Shown: piece after piece, positions 1 through 9,975 of the stretch | How positions within the stretch are numbered: the first letter of the stretch is position 1 | How the letters are laid out: every line of letters begins with the position of its first letter | Origin: Proteus columbae | Lineage (GTDB): Bacteria; Pseudomonadota; Gammaproteobacteria; Enterobacterales; Enterobacteriaceae | DNA: 64,000 bases | NCBI RefSeq assembly: GCF_009914335.1 | Contig: NZ_CP043925.1 | Coordinates: forward strand, 2,108,001-2,172,000 | Reading direction: 5' to 3' | Notes under the pieces: generated by a model | Told to the model about the DNA's origin: nothing | Database searches by the model: none | Seen by the model: the letters and a program-made list of their open reading frames with translations, nothing else | Position numbers and translations under genes: made by a program

Positions 1-1
1 T

Positions 2-1090
2 GTGAAATTACAAAGTGGTGATGAATACTGCCGTACAATGTGGCGTAAATTAGTTGATATCACCATGCAACAAAACCAAGTGACTTATCAACGCCTTAAC
101 GTCACATTAACCGAAGACGACATTATGGGTGAAAGTCTTTATAACCCAATGTTGGCAGGTATTGTTGCCGATTTAAAAGCAAAAGGTCTTGCGGTAGAAA
201 GTGAAGGCGCAACGGTTGTTTTCCTTGATGAATATAAAAACAAGGAAGGCGAACCTATGGGTGTTATCGTTCAGAAAAAAGACGGTGGCTACCTATATAC
301 AACGACAGATATTGCTTGTGCAAAATACCGTCACGAAACATTACATGCTGACCGTGTGCTTTATTATATCGACTCTCGTCAGCACCAGCATTTAATGCAA
401 GCTTGGACAATCGTTCGTAAAGCAGGCTACATCCCTGATTCAATGTCACTCGAACACCATATGTTCGGTATGATGTTAGGTAAAGATGGTCGTCCGTTTA
501 AAACTCGTTCTGGTGGCACTATTCGTTTAACCGACTTGCTGGACGAAGCTCAAGAAAGAGCCCGCGCATTAATCGCTGAAAAAAATCCAGATATGGATAA
601 AGACGAATTAAATAACGTTGCTCGCGTTGTGGGCATTGGTGCTGTTAAATACGCTGATTTATCTAAAAACCGTACCACAGATTACATCTTTGATTGGGAT
701 CTGATGTTAAGTTTTGAAGGTAACACAGCACCTTATATGCAATATGCTTATACTCGTGTTGCTTCAATCTTCAAACGTGCAGAAATTGATGAAAATGCGT
801 TAACTCAACCTATCGCACTAACCCAATCTCATGAAAGACAGCTTGCATTACGTTTAGTCCAGTTTGATGAGACGATTATGCAAGTTTCTCGTGAAGGAAC
901 ACCTCACGTTATGTGTGCTTATCTTTACGATCTGGCACAAGCTTTCTCTGGCTTTTATGAAAACTGCCCTATCTTATCTGCTGAAGATGAAAACACTCGC
1001 CAAAGTCGTCTAAAACTAGCTCGTTTAACCGCAAGAACCTTAAAACAAGGTTTGGATACTTTAGGTATTGAAACAGTAGATAGAATGTAA
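2..1090 (+). CDS. argS: Arginyl-tRNA synthetase, C-terminal part
   Basis: This is the 3' part of argS, cut by the window edge; the first codon shown is not the real start. ArgS charges tRNA-Arg with arginine in the cytoplasm. About 362 of the usual ~577 residues are present. The class I catalytic core continues through the KMSKS-like segment ([12 protein letters not shown], about residues 160-171) and is followed by the all-helical anticodon-binding domain, recognisable by [12 protein letters not shown] (about 240) and the terminal [15 protein letters not shown] strong terminator follows directly. Nothing looks damaged. Identification is secure. Confidence 0.97.
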   Translation: MKLQSGDEYCRTMWRKLVDITMQQNQVTYQRLNVTLTEDDIMGESLYNPMLAGIVADLKAKGLAVESEGATVVFLDEYKNKEGEPMGVIVQKKDGGYLYTTTDIACAKYRHETLHADRVLYYIDSRQHQHLMQAWTIVRKAGYIPDSMSLEHHMFGMMLGKDGRPFKTRSGGTIRLTDLLDEAQERARALIAEKNPDMDKDELNNVARVVGIGAVKYADLSKNRTTDYIFDWDLMLSFEGNTAPYMQYAYTRVASIFKRAEIDENALTQPIALTQSHERQLALRLVQFDETIMQVSREGTPHVMCAYLYDLAQAFSGFYENCPILSAEDENTRQSRLKLARLTARTLKQGLDTLGIETVDRM

Positions 1091-1120
1091 TTCATCTCTA
1101 TTTTCAAATAGTAGTGATAA

Positions 1121-1152
1121 AAAAACCGATGGTATTAACCATCGGTTTTTTA
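1121..1152 (+). terminator. argS rho-independent terminator
   Basis: Perfect inverted repeat ACCGATGGT (1125-1133) / ACCATCGGT (1138-1146) with a 4-nt loop, flanked by A4 and T5, about 30 bp after the argS stop. The flanking A and T runs would let it also act on the opposite strand. Confidence 0.9.
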
Positions 1153-1232
1153 TTATGCGTTAAATTTTAATTCAAGATAGCTAAAAAACACTACAAACAA
1201 TGGCTTAATAAACTTCCAATGCTATTTAATCA

Positions 1233-1505
1233 TTAATCTTCGTTAGCAGTTATAACATCCTGACACAATAGCCCTCTAATATCTTTTGCCTCAATCCAAC
1301 CATCGACACTGTCTATTGGCTTACTAGGGCTGTATAAGCGGTCATTGACGTCTTTAGCGGTGAAAGCAAGCTTCTCATTAGTTTTGTCGAATACGCCAAT
1401 ACAGTTAACTGGAGTGAGTCTTGAGGTATTAATTTTTCCGTCAGCAGTACAACCTGCAAGAAATAACGTAGCTAATGATACAGAAATGATAATTGCTTTT
1501 TTCAT
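1233..1505 (-). CDS. Small putative lipoprotein
   Basis: A 90-residue protein of unknown function. A lysine-rich start, hydrophobic stretch and lipobox LAGC (Cys19) mark it as a signal peptidase II lipoprotein; Asp is not at +2 of the mature protein (Thr is), so outer-membrane sorting is expected. The mature part is about 72 residues with two further cysteines (in VNCIG and LLCQD) that could pair. AAGGAG lies 6 bp before the ATG. It ends facing argS and has over 1 kb of gene-free DNA upstream. I do not recognise the family. Confidence 0.8.
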   Translation of the reverse strand: MKKAIIISVSLATLFLAGCTADGKINTSRLTPVNCIGVFDKTNEKLAFTAKDVNDRLYSPSKPIDSVDGWIEAKDIRGLLCQDVITANED

Positions 1506-1744
1506 AGTAGCTCCTTGACACTCTTATTTTTATTTTTACCAAAAATCACGCAGTGATTATTTAGTGGTCTTTAAACTAGAAATACCTAATGATTTATAAC
1601 TGCTTTGAGTATAACGAATAAATAGAGAAATATTTGAGTTATTGAGCTATTAATAAAAAAATAAGAAATATTGAGAAGGTATAGAAAAGAGAGGGAAAAA
1701 CAGAAAACAACGGCGGATAAATGAAAATAATAATTAGTGTACCA

Positions 1745-1899
1745 TACTGAATTTTCAGTAATCTAATTATCTATTAATAATAGATTTAGCATTAATTTCA
1801 TTATTCACGCGACTTATTGTTTACTGCTTATCCCCAGCAATCGTGTTACCTATTTGAAGCGCAGACAAAATAGATATGATCACTTTCAGTAGTACTGAA
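1745..1899. promoter_or_regulatory. Pair of related palindromes
   Basis: TACTGAATTTTCAGTA (1745-1760) and TTCAGTAGTACTGAA (1885-1899) are perfect palindromes built from the same 7-bp arms (TACTGAA/TTCAGTA) in opposite order, 125 bp apart. Shared arms suggest two sites for one dimeric DNA-binding protein. They resemble a LexA box only in the outer 5 bp and the spacing is wrong for LexA. Confidence 0.35.
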
Positions 1900-2306
1900 C
1901 GATAACAAGCAAATAACTTTACAGTCACGGTTAATCTACCTGAATAAAGAAATAATAATATGTCTTAAATCAAAAAAATTAAATGTTTTAAAATATACTG
2001 CAATATTTTGAAATATTTGCAATATCTCATCATTAAGTAAGAAATATTTAACAGATGTGTCAATTTTTAAACCTATTCGACATAAGAGAGTTTATCTAAA
2101 AAAAGATAATTCGTCAAACCGTAAGTGCTTAGAATATAGTGTCTATTTTTTTACTTTATGTAGAATCCCACTGTTAGTAAACAAATTGTCTAAAGATATT
2201 CGATATGATTAATGTTTAGATAAACTTATCAATAACGATTAAAAAATACTTTCAGATGCCGAAAAACTGTATAAATCATTTAGAAATTGGAAAAAAAATT
2301 TAATAA

Positions 2307-2354
2307 AAAAAAGAGTGAGAAAAAAGATTTTTGCTTTTTTTCTCACTCTTTTTT
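2307..2354. terminator. Long bidirectional hairpin terminator
   Basis: A6GAGTGAGA6-type arm at 2307-2325 pairs with T-rich TCTCACTC arm at 2335-2354. T-runs follow the stem on both strands, stronger on the minus strand. It could end transcripts from murJ (minus) or an unidentified plus-strand RNA from the gene-free stretch. Confidence 0.7.
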
Positions 2355-2488
2355 CTTTCTAAGGGTAGCCAGATCCGCGTAACTAAATGCGAGAAGTGTG
2401 ATCTATATAGCATTATAAATAGTCTAAAAATAGAGAAAGGATCTAAATGAAGAGAATTACATTGATAAAAATATTGTTAATTTTGCAA

Positions 2489-2516
2489 CTCCTCGCTTTT
2501 ATACAAAAGCGAGGAG
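2489..2516 (-). terminator. murJ downstream hairpin
   Basis: Perfect 12-bp stem CTCCTCGCTTTT / AAAAGCGAGGAG with a 4-nt loop, 13 bp after the murJ stop. The T-tract on the minus strand is weak (TTGCAAAATT), so this may be a 3' stabilising hairpin backed up by the stronger terminator at 2307-2354. Confidence 0.6.
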
Positions 2517-2529
2517 TCCATGTTATCAG

Positions 2530-4065
2530 TTATAAAGCACGTAGTGAGAAATGGCGAGGTCTAAACCCTAGTGCATACAGCGCAACAAAATAACTTCCTG
2601 CTCCAGCTACTACAACTAACAACAAGCGTAAGATGCGCATTAGCATATTGCCGGTATCCCAACTTGGCATGATCCACAACATTCCAACTAATACAGCCCC
2701 CATTACGGCAAGCGCAATAACAAGTTTTAATAAGAACACTGGCCAGCCAGCCAAAGGTTGATAGATATTTTTCTTACGGATCTGCCAAAACAACATAGAG
2801 GCATTAAAACAAGCCGCAATACCTATTGAAAGTGCAAGCCCCACATGTTTCAAGCTACCAATGAATGCAAGGTTCATTAATTGTGTGAGAATTAATGTCG
2901 CAATCGCAATTTTTACTGGTGTTTTAATATCCTGACGAGAATAAAAACCTGGTGCTAAGATTTTTATGATAATCAGTCCCATTAACCCAACACAGTAAGC
3001 GATTAGCGCTTGTTGTGTCATTAGTGCATCATGAGCATTGAAATTACCATACTGGAATAAAGACGCGGTTAAAGGCCCAGATAATACCGCTAAACCAATA
3101 GTACAAGGCAGTGCTAATAAGAAGCACAGTCTTAATCCCCAATCCATTAATTTTCTATATTCTTCAGTATTACCACTGGCAAAACTCTTAGATAATGAAG
3201 GAAGTAAGATTGTACCTAATGCAACGCCTAATACCCCGGTCGGTAGTTCCATCAAACGATCTGCGTAATACATCCAAGAAACTGAACCAGAGACTAAGAA
3301 GGAAGCAAAAATAGTATTGATAATTAACGATATTTGGCTAACCGAAACCCCTAAAATAGCAGGCCCCATCAGTTTCATCACACGCCAAACACCGCTATTT
3401 TTAAATGAAATACGCGGCAAAACAAGCATACCGATTTTTTTCAAATGCGGTAATTGATAACCCAGTTGTAATATTCCCCCAGCAACAACCGCCCACGCCA
3501 ATGCCATAATAGGAGGATTACAATAAGGTGCGACCACTAAAGCAAAAAAGATCATGCTGACATTGAGTAGCGTTGGTGCAAAAGCGGGTACTGAAAAACG
3601 ATTCCAAGTATTTAAAATAGAGCCCGTCAATGAAGCCAGTGAAATAAGAAAAATATAAGGAAAGGTGATCCGTAATAAATCGGTCGTTAATTGAAATTTA
3701 TCAGGTGAACTACTAAAACCCGGTGCTGTAACATAAATCACCCAAGGCGCAGCAATAATACCAATCACGGTGACCACGGCTAAAATAAGCGTCAGCATAC
3801 CCGAAACGTAAGCAATAAAGGTACGCGTTGCCTCCTCACCTTGCTGATTTTTATATTCTGCCAAGATCGGAACAAATGCTTGAGAAAATGCCCCTTCTGC
3901 AAAAATACGCCGCAATAAGTTTGGCAATTTAAAAGCAACAAAAAAGGCATCTGTTGCCATACCTGCGCCAAAAATACGCGCAATAATTGCATCACGAATA
4001 AATCCCAGTACCCGTGAAAATAAGGTCATAGAACTCACCGCAGCAAGTGATTTAAGTAAATTCAT
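2530..4065 (-). CDS. murJ: Lipid II flippase MurJ
   Basis: MurJ (MviN) moves lipid II across the inner membrane for peptidoglycan synthesis and is normally essential. The 511-residue length fits the family; the start [21 protein letters not shown] and the [23 protein letters not shown] segment are family hallmarks and carry the arginines lining the cavity ([14 protein letters not shown]). About 14 membrane segments are visible. In E. coli murJ follows rimJ-yceH-mviM; here rimJ is nearby but a TetR/acetyltransferase pair lies between and yceH and mviM are absent from the gap. Confidence 0.97.
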   Translation of the reverse strand: MNLLKSLAAVSSMTLFSRVLGFIRDAIIARIFGAGMATDAFFVAFKLPNLLRRIFAEGAFSQAFVPILAEYKNQQGEEATRTFIAYVSGMLTLILAVVTVIGIIAAPWVIYVTAPGFSSSPDKFQLTTDLLRITFPYIFLISLASLTGSILNTWNRFSVPAFAPTLLNVSMIFFALVVAPYCNPPIMALAWAVVAGGILQLGYQLPHLKKIGMLVLPRISFKNSGVWRVMKLMGPAILGVSVSQISLIINTIFASFLVSGSVSWMYYADRLMELPTGVLGVALGTILLPSLSKSFASGNTEEYRKLMDWGLRLCFLLALPCTIGLAVLSGPLTASLFQYGNFNAHDALMTQQALIAYCVGLMGLIIIKILAPGFYSRQDIKTPVKIAIATLILTQLMNLAFIGSLKHVGLALSIGIAACFNASMLFWQIRKKNIYQPLAGWPVFLLKLVIALAVMGAVLVGMLWIMPSWDTGNMLMRILRLLLVVVAGAGSYFVALYALGFRPRHFSLRAL

Positions 4066-4209
4066 AAAGTCATTCTAATTTTTGTTGAATGGAATAAAAA
4101 GAAAGGGACTATACTCCGTCTCTAACATCGAAAAATCAATCTTCAATTAGCTAAGAATATGCTGACTCTGCTTATCTTCGACTAATCCAAGCGATTAAAA
4201 AATAGCTAT

Positions 4210-4806
4210 TTATGGCTTTGTAAGCATTTTTCTCAACATCGATTCCAACATAACGTGATCCTCACCCTCATTAAATTCAGGATCGATAATATTTCTTCCC
4301 ATAGAGCCATCTGCGATGACTAACAGCCATGTTGCAATTTCCTCTGGCTCAAGTGTTGAGTCTATCTGCCCTTTTTTAATACCGTTTTTCAGCATCGTAA
4401 TCAAACGCTGTTTGTTGTTTCTTTCATTTTCAATAAAAATCTCGTGAATGCTCGCATTACGCGATGCTTCAGCAAAAATTTCAATACTAATGCGCGCATA
4501 TTCGGGGTGATTATAAAGCGCTATAATTTCCTTCATTAAATCGATGATTGCTTGAATACACTCTTCTTCGGCTTCATAGCGACAAAAGATATCGTCAAAC
4601 AGTTGTGCATCTTCTAATGCAATCGCCTCAATAATCGAATTCTTATTCGGAAAGTAATGAAATACATTCCCAGGACTCATACCTGCTTCATGACAGATTT
4701 CTGCTGTTGATGTGGAGTGAAAACCTTTTACAGCAAAGCAACGTATTGCAGCATCAATAATATGCTTCATTTTCGCTTTTTGTTTTTCAGTAACAGTCTT
4801 GTTCAT
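4210..4806 (-). CDS. TetR-family transcriptional repressor
   Basis: A 198-residue TetR regulator. The N-terminal helix-turn-helix spans about residues 15-55 (IIDAAIRCFAVKGFHSTS and MSPGNVFHYFPNKNSII are typical). The C-terminal ligand domain is helical and of unknown specificity. It is transcribed away from an acetyltransferase gene, and the short shared promoter region contains two near-identical palindromes that are very likely its own operators. By analogy with other TetR proteins it should repress both genes until a small molecule binds. Confidence 0.92.
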   Translation of the reverse strand: MNKTVTEKQKAKMKHIIDAAIRCFAVKGFHSTSTAEICHEAGMSPGNVFHYFPNKNSIIEAIALEDAQLFDDIFCRYEAEEECIQAIIDLMKEIIALYNHPEYARISIEIFAEASRNASIHEIFIENERNNKQRLITMLKNGIKKGQIDSTLEPEEIATWLLVIADGSMGRNIIDPEFNEGEDHVMLESMLRKMLTKP

Positions 4807-4835
4807 AACATTAAAAATCTCTGGACAAAATAAAT

Positions 4836-4875
4836 TAGACTGATTAGTCTATAATCAACTAGACCAAACAGTCTA
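4836..4875. promoter_or_regulatory. Twin TetR operators
   Basis: TAGACTGATTAGTCTA (4836-4851) is a perfect 6-4-6 palindrome; TAGACCAAACAGTCTA (4860-4875) repeats it with one mismatch between arms. Centres are 24 bp apart. A TATAAT at 4850-4855 on the plus strand overlaps the first site, so binding would block the acetyltransferase promoter; the TetR gene starts 30 bp away on the other side. Confidence 0.75.
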
Positions 4876-4910
4876 AAAAGTTAACCCTATTATTGCAGAG
4901 TAACGATATC

Positions 4911-5558
4911 ATGCAATTACTTAATGAACACTATCAGCTTCGTGTGGCAGAACCTTCAGATATTCCTGAAATTATTCAATTATTTACACAAGCATTTCGT
5001 TTTAAATTGAACGCATTTAATATTGATAGCACTAATCCTAACCAACGTCGGCAATTAGAGGCTATTTGGAATTCATTAGCATGTAAAAAAAATAGCCAAC
5101 AATTTGTTGTCACTGATGATGGAAAGATAATTGCAACATTTTGCTTAGTGATAAAAGAAAACGACTTTATTTCAAATCCCTTTACTAAAACACCTTTCTT
5201 GGATTATTGGCGTTTTGGTATCGCTCATTATATTAAGCAAAAGATTTTCTTTTCTTTATTTGATTATATGCCAAATGAAAATGAGGCTTATTTGGCACAT
5301 ATTGCCGTTTTATCATCATATCAAGGACACGGTATTGCTTACGCTATACTTGATTGGATAACCCAATATAGTAAAGATATTCTGAGAAAAGCGTTTTTAT
5401 CACTGTATGTCGATATTCATCATCAAGGTGCACTTTATTTGTATCAAAAGAATGGGTTTTATATTGAAAAAGAGGAATCATCACGCTTAACACAGTCTAT
5501 TTTCCATATTCAACATTGGTACTATATGTTGAAAAAAACCGACTTAATGACCTATTAA
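4911..5558 (+). CDS. GNAT-family N-acetyltransferase
   Basis: A 215-residue GNAT enzyme transferring an acetyl group from acetyl-CoA to an unknown amine. The core motif A is HIAVLSSYQGHGIAYAIL (Q-x-x-G-x-G type acetyl-CoA pyrophosphate loop), followed by the YQKNGFY motif B end. I start it at the ATG at 4911; an in-frame TTG at 4893 has no ribosome-binding site. Divergent from, and probably repressed by, the adjacent TetR protein, which suggests a role in detoxifying or modifying the compound the repressor senses. Confidence 0.85.
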   Translation: MQLLNEHYQLRVAEPSDIPEIIQLFTQAFRFKLNAFNIDSTNPNQRRQLEAIWNSLACKKNSQQFVVTDDGKIIATFCLVIKENDFISNPFTKTPFLDYWRFGIAHYIKQKIFFSLFDYMPNENEAYLAHIAVLSSYQGHGIAYAILDWITQYSKDILRKAFLSLYVDIHHQGALYLYQKNGFYIEKEESSRLTQSIFHIQHWYYMLKKTDLMTY

Positions 5559-5653
5559 ATATCTCTATTATCATTAAAGAGTGGCTAAAAGCACTGAAAT
5601 AAGGCATTTTTAATATAATTATAAACAGTGCTTTTCTTCCATGATGACCAATA

Positions 5654-6235
5654 TTAACGTTTAAAATAAGTTCGCGTTGTTAATGCAGTTAATACGTGAT
5701 CTCGCCACTCTTGATTAATTTGTAGATAGTTTTTGGCGTAGCCTTCCCGTTCAAAACCATGTTTAGCTAATAGGTTTCCACTGCGTAAATTATGAGGCAT
5801 ATAATTCGCCATAATACGATGCATCCCTTGCTGTCGTTGCATATAACGAAGTGTTTCCGTTAAGGCTTCCGACATATAGCCCTGACCTTGCCATTTTTCA
5901 CCCACTGAATACCCCAGAAAACAGGCATTAAAAGCGCCGCGCATAACATTGCTGTAATTAGCAACACCAATAATTTCATCTTCATTTTGTGTTAATAACA
6001 GAAAATGAAAAGCACTTTCTTGTCGGTGCAGTTCGTTCATATATTGTAAGCGGTGTTCCCAACCAGCGGGTAGGTAATGTGTTTTATCTCTTACGGGTTC
6101 CCACGGAATTAAAAAGCGACGATTTAATGTATAATAATCGGCCAGTCTTTCAGCATCTCTCTCATATGCTAAACGAATTACCATTCTTTGTGTTTCAAAA
6201 CGAATTTTAGGAATTCCGCCACGATAACCAAACAT
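5654..6235 (-). CDS. rimJ: Ribosomal protein S5 alanine N-acetyltransferase RimJ
   Basis: RimJ acetylates the N-terminal alanine of ribosomal protein S5. The 193-residue length and the segments [16 protein letters not shown] and [13 protein letters not shown] (acetyl-CoA loop Q-G-Q-G-Y) match the RimJ subfamily. It is divergent from mdtH, the same neighbours as in E. coli, where mdtH and rimJ also adjoin. No sign of damage. Confidence 0.93.
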   Translation of the reverse strand: MFGYRGGIPKIRFETQRMVIRLAYERDAERLADYYTLNRRFLIPWEPVRDKTHYLPAGWEHRLQYMNELHRQESAFHFLLLTQNEDEIIGVANYSNVMRGAFNACFLGYSVGEKWQGQGYMSEALTETLRYMQRQQGMHRIMANYMPHNLRSGNLLAKHGFEREGYAKNYLQINQEWRDHVLTALTTRTYFKR

Positions 6236-6432
6236 TACGATCTCATTATCCTTTGATATAAATAAGTCTAATTCTGAAGCAACTCTTCTTATTCTGCCAC
6301 TAACCTTAATAAAAAAATATCATCTTTAATTTACTAGGAATTATGCACATTTAGAGACAGAATAGTCGAAGAAATAAATTATTTCATTCCCCCCTTATTT
6401 TATTTAAATTATTTGCTTATTGATGGTGAGTA

Positions 6433-7635
6433 ATGGCGCTGGTAACACAAGCCCGTACTTTGGGTAAATACTTCCTCCTAATTGACAATATGTTAGTTGT
6501 CTTAGGTTTTTTCGTCGTTTTTCCGCTTATTTCTATTCGTTTCGTCGAACAATTAGGTTGGGCTGGTGTTATTGTCGGCTTTGCTTTAGGGCTTAGACAA
6601 TTAGTACAACAAGGCCTTGGTATTTTTGGTGGTGCTATTGCAGACCGTTTTGGTGCAAAACCAATGATAATAACGGGTATGTTATTACGAGCTTCAGGTT
6701 TTGCTTTAATGGCAATGGCAGATCAACCTTGGATACTTTGGTTATCTTGCATTTTATCTGCATTAGGTGGGACTTTATTTGATCCACCTCGCACAGCGCT
6801 AGTTATCAAATTAACCCGTCCTTATGAACGCGGTCGTTTTTACTCTTTATTATTAATGCAAGATAGCGCCGGTGCCGTTATTGGTGCACTCATTGGTAGC
6901 TGGTTATTACAGTATGATTTTCATTTAGTCTGCTGGGTCGGTGCTGGTGTTTTTGTTATCGCCGCCTTATTTAATGCTTGGTTATTACCCGCTTACCGTA
7001 TATCCACAACCCGAACACCAATTAAAGAAGGGTTAAAACGCGTATTTCTTGATAAACGCTTTGTCAGTTATGTCTTAACGTTGACGGGTTATTTTGTATT
7101 ATCCGTTCAAGTCATGTTGATGTTTCCTATTATCGTCAATGATATTGCGGGTACGCCAACTGCCGTAAAATGGATGTATGCCATTGAAGCCCTGCTTTCT
7201 TTAACGTTGCTTTATCCTATTGCGCGATGGAGTGAGAAACGCTTTAAATTAGAACAACGTTTAATGGCGGGCTTATTTTTAATGAGCATCAGCATGTTCC
7301 CTGTTGGTATGATCCATTCATTACAAAGCATTTTCTTGATTATTGGACTGTTCTATCTTGGTACTATTACCGCAGAGCCTGCTCGCGAAACATTAAGTGC
7401 ATCACTTGCAGATCCTCGCGCTCGTGGTAGTTATATGGGCTTTAGCCGATTAGGCTTAGCATTTGGTGGTGCAATTGGATATACCGGTGGTGGATGGATG
7501 TATGATTTAGGTAATCAATTTGATATGCCTGAATTGCCTTGGTTCTTACTAGGAACCGTAGGTTTAATAACACTTTATGCGTTACATCGCCAATTTAATC
7601 GTAAAAAAATAGAAACAGCCATGCTTACTCCCTAA
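6433..7635 (+). CDS. mdtH: MFS multidrug transporter MdtH
   Basis: A 400-residue 12-helix major facilitator protein, matching the 402-residue MdtH (quinolone-type drug efflux in E. coli) in length, start ([38 protein letters not shown]) and neighbourhood. The loop 2-3 motif [11 protein letters not shown] (G-x-x-x-D-R-x-G) is intact. It precedes the yceB-like lipoprotein gene by 42 bp and may be co-transcribed with it. Confidence 0.93.
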   Translation: MALVTQARTLGKYFLLIDNMLVVLGFFVVFPLISIRFVEQLGWAGVIVGFALGLRQLVQQGLGIFGGAIADRFGAKPMIITGMLLRASGFALMAMADQPWILWLSCILSALGGTLFDPPRTALVIKLTRPYERGRFYSLLLMQDSAGAVIGALIGSWLLQYDFHLVCWVGAGVFVIAALFNAWLLPAYRISTTRTPIKEGLKRVFLDKRFVSYVLTLTGYFVLSVQVMLMFPIIVNDIAGTPTAVKWMYAIEALLSLTLLYPIARWSEKRFKLEQRLMAGLFLMSISMFPVGMIHSLQSIFLIIGLFYLGTITAEPARETLSASLADPRARGSYMGFSRLGLAFGGAIGYTGGGWMYDLGNQFDMPELPWFLLGTVGLITLYALHRQFNRKKIETAMLTP

Positions 7636-7677
7636 AGATCGGGTAAACTCTTAGTTATCAATGATCAAGGAGTGTTT

Positions 7678-8232
7678 ATGAAAGCAATTTTTCTAACAGC
7701 TATATTAGTATTAACAAGCTTAGTCACAGGGTGTGATCAGCTCAAGCAATTTGATGTAAGTGAAAATCTTATTAATGACTATATCAGCCAAAAAATAAAT
7801 CTCCAGAAACATATTGGTGAAGATGAAGTTGTATCCGCTGATATTAAATTGAGCAATCTTTCCATTCAAATTGGTCGTACTGAGCCGGGTAAAATTAGTC
7901 TTTCTGGTACAACCGACCTAACAATTAATTCATTCTTTGGCAAGACAAACGCTAAAGTTGAGCTTACGTTATCAGGCCAACCTTCTTATCAAGCTGATAA
8001 AGGAGCGATATACATAAAATCAATGGCTATTGATAGTTACAAAGTCTCTCCAGAAAAAATGGATGCAGTGGTTGTAGCATTAAAACCTTATTTAGAGACA
8101 ACCATCGCAACTTACTTTGATAATCAACCTGTTTATGTTCTTAATCCGGAAAAAAACAGTGCTGAAGCAGCCGCGTTTAAACTGGCTAAAGGAATTGAAG
8201 TTAAACCAGGTAAATTTGTGATCCAACTCTAA
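7678..8232 (+). CDS. yceB: DUF1439 lipoprotein YceB
   Basis: A 184-residue lipoprotein of the DUF1439 family. The signal ends at lipobox LVTGC (Cys19 in MKAIFLTAILVLTSLVTGC). The ATG at 7678 is chosen over a GTG at 7672 because AAGGAG ends 5 bp before it. The mature domain is a beta-rich lipid-binding-type fold in family descriptions, but its role is not established. Gene order yceB near mdtH and rimJ is as in E. coli, except that grxB, which lies between in E. coli, is missing. A terminator follows. Confidence 0.88.
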   Translation: MKAIFLTAILVLTSLVTGCDQLKQFDVSENLINDYISQKINLQKHIGEDEVVSADIKLSNLSIQIGRTEPGKISLSGTTDLTINSFFGKTNAKVELTLSGQPSYQADKGAIYIKSMAIDSYKVSPEKMDAVVVALKPYLETTIATYFDNQPVYVLNPEKNSAEAAAFKLAKGIEVKPGKFVIQL

Positions 8233-8275
8233 TAGTTACGCGGGTTGATTAAAAATATTTATCGTCATTAATGAG

Positions 8276-8304
8276 AAAGGCAAACCTAATGGTTTGCCTT
8301 TTTT
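8276..8304 (+). terminator. yceB terminator
   Basis: Perfect 11-bp stem AAAGGCAAACC / GGTTTGCCTTT with TAAT loop and T-run, 44 bp after the stop codon; on the opposite strand it lies 38 bp beyond the ycdY stop and could serve both. Confidence 0.9.
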
Positions 8305-8341
8305 ATGAATAATAAAATGCTTTTACAAAGAAATATTTATA

Positions 8342-8914
8342 TTACTCTGCTTCTGCCTCATCGCTCTCTTCATTATCAGAGAGTTCTTCGCGTAACGCTG
8401 ATAATGCACCACGCGCAACACCTGCTAGTGTACGATAAAAGCCACTGGTTGCATGAGCTTCAACCTTACCTAAAAATGTTCCAGCCCAAGGCAGCAGATA
8501 TTCATCAAATAATTGTATTTGTGCTAATACTTCATCTTGCGCAGAATTATCTTCAAGCCATGAAGCAGCAAGTAATAAAGAACCAAAACTGTCTGTTGCA
8601 TTGTCAGTAACAGGCATCCCTCTTGTGACTAGGAATTGACGAATATCGTCTTCTTTAATTTCTTCATAATCATGGGCATAAATAGATACCGCTGGCGCAT
8701 CACCACCAAAAAGAGATTGATAATCAGCTTCAACAATAGCCAAATCTTTAACACTATTTTTTAAGGTGTTAAATAGCTCATCTTGCTCTAATGGCCATAA
8801 CTGGCTCAGTTTCCCTTCGCCAATCATTTTTATAATTGGCGCTAAGATAGGATCATTGGGTTCACGTTGAAATAATGTGCCTAAAAGACGACAAACAATC
8901 GAAAATTCATTCAT
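8342..8914 (-). CDS. ycdY: TorD-family chaperone YcdY
   Basis: A 190-residue all-helical TorD/DmsD-family protein. The start MNEFSIVCRLLGTLFQREP, the block LLLAASWLEDNSAQDE and the E-Y-L-L-P-W-x-G-x-F-L-G-K-V-E motif match E. coli YcdY closely. In E. coli YcdY partners the zinc phosphatase YcdX and both affect swarming. Here ycdX is not next to it: the space between ycdY and ghrA holds a 2OG oxygenase and a large effector-like gene instead. The C-terminus is strongly acidic. Confidence 0.9.
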   Translation of the reverse strand: MNEFSIVCRLLGTLFQREPNDPILAPIIKMIGEGKLSQLWPLEQDELFNTLKNSVKDLAIVEADYQSLFGGDAPAVSIYAHDYEEIKEDDIRQFLVTRGMPVTDNATDSFGSLLLAASWLEDNSAQDEVLAQIQLFDEYLLPWAGTFLGKVEAHATSGFYRTLAGVARGALSALREELSDNEESDEAEAE

Positions 8915-9030
8915 TCTATTTTTACCCCATAAAGTTTCGCGTTATTGTGCTTTTAATGGTAAGAAAATCAACTTTTTTCGTCATGTCTCTTTTATTGTTA
9001 ATATTAATCTTACTATCTCTAATCACTTAA

Positions 9031-9085
9031 AACAGAAAAAGCGCGCTCTTATTATTAAGTCTTTTACTTAATATAAGAAACGCGC
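9031..9085 (-). terminator. Terminator after the 2OG oxygenase gene
   Basis: Long imperfect hairpin with arms at 9041-9060 and 9066-9085 (outer GCGCG / CGCGC, inner ACTTAATA / TATTAAGT). On the minus strand it is followed by TTTTTCTGTTTT (9031-9040 complement), so it ends transcription of the gene at 9130-9738 before ycdY. Confidence 0.75.
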
Positions 9086-9129
9086 CTAATCCCATGCTAT
9101 TTTTCAACAGCAATTATTTTGCCAATTAA

Positions 9130-9738
9130 TTAGCTGGCGATATCTAAAAAGTTGTCTCGCACACCGTTTACTCTAAACCAACCAGCAATACTGACTCTCT
9201 CTTTATTAGTAGGAAGGACTTCATGAGGAAATTGCTCCGAAAGAAAAACAACCAAACGCCCACCCTTTGGTGCCACAGTCGCCAGTTCTTTATCTTCAAG
9301 ATCGTAAATCACTAATTCACCACTATCTTCTTTTGTCCAAGCTTCATTAAGATACAACACTGTAGTTAAACGGCGAGTGACATTTTCTTTAAATGCATCA
9401 AGATGTTTTTTATAAAATGCACCTTTCTCATAACAGGCAAAATGTGCTTCGTATTCAAAAAGACCTAAATAGAATTCTCGATTAACGGCACGCTGAATAG
9501 ACTCCATTTGCATTAAGTAATGCTGAACGGGTGTTCCCATTTCAGGTTCTAGCCAACGTATTTTATCACTTCGAATTGTTGTTTCTGCAAGTCGATTCTC
9601 ATGACGACCAATACGCGCTTGTTGTGCATTACCATCAAAACAAGCGCGCAATTGTTGAACAGCCTCTGGTGTGAGGAAATCATCCCATACACACCATCCT
9701 TTCTCTGCTATTTGCTCAAGAAGTTCTGCTATATTCAT
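9130..9738 (-). CDS. 2-oxoglutarate/Fe(II)-dependent prolyl-4-hydroxylase-like enzyme
   Basis: A 202-residue 2OG-Fe(II) oxygenase of the SM-20/prolyl hydroxylase type. The iron triad is visible as H-x-D (KKHLDAF, about residue 117) and a distal His (FPHEVLP, about 172); the 2-oxoglutarate-binding Arg is in RVSIAGWFR (about 181). Such enzymes hydroxylate a protein residue or small molecule; the substrate is unknown. It is a single gene with its own terminator, placed where ycdX sits in E. coli. Confidence 0.85.
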   Translation of the reverse strand: MNIAELLEQIAEKGWCVWDDFLTPEAVQQLRACFDGNAQQARIGRHENRLAETTIRSDKIRWLEPEMGTPVQHYLMQMESIQRAVNREFYLGLFEYEAHFACYEKGAFYKKHLDAFKENVTRRLTTVLYLNEAWTKEDSGELVIYDLEDKELATVAPKGGRLVVFLSEQFPHEVLPTNKERVSIAGWFRVNGVRDNFLDIAS

Positions 9739-9975
9739 TAAGTATATTGTCTGATAAACATGGGAAACTACTTTATATCACCAAGTTAAGTAAAATTACA
9801 ATTTAATAAACTTATCTTTTCGATAACATCAATTAATTAGAGATAAATCTTATAAAAATCAAAAATAAAAGATCAAACAAGATTTAACACTACTGATGCT
9901 TTTAAAAGCCTCATTTTTACAAGGGTCATTTTATAAGTTGCATCACATTAACAATAAGCAAAATGAATGATTTGT

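Larger units (their letters stand above)
1506..2529. other. 1 kb gene-free stretch
   Basis: No plausible coding sequence on either strand; very AT-rich. It holds the promoter region of the small lipoprotein gene, two related short palindromes (1745-1760 and 1885-1899) and two terminator-like hairpins (2307-2354 and 2489-2516). The terminators beside a long non-coding block would suit an unannotated small RNA, but no convincing promoter could be assigned. Confidence 0.6.

Noticed and set aside
1745..1760. LexA/SOS box
   Set aside because: The outer TACTG/CAGTA matches but only 6 bp separate the halves, while LexA needs 10.
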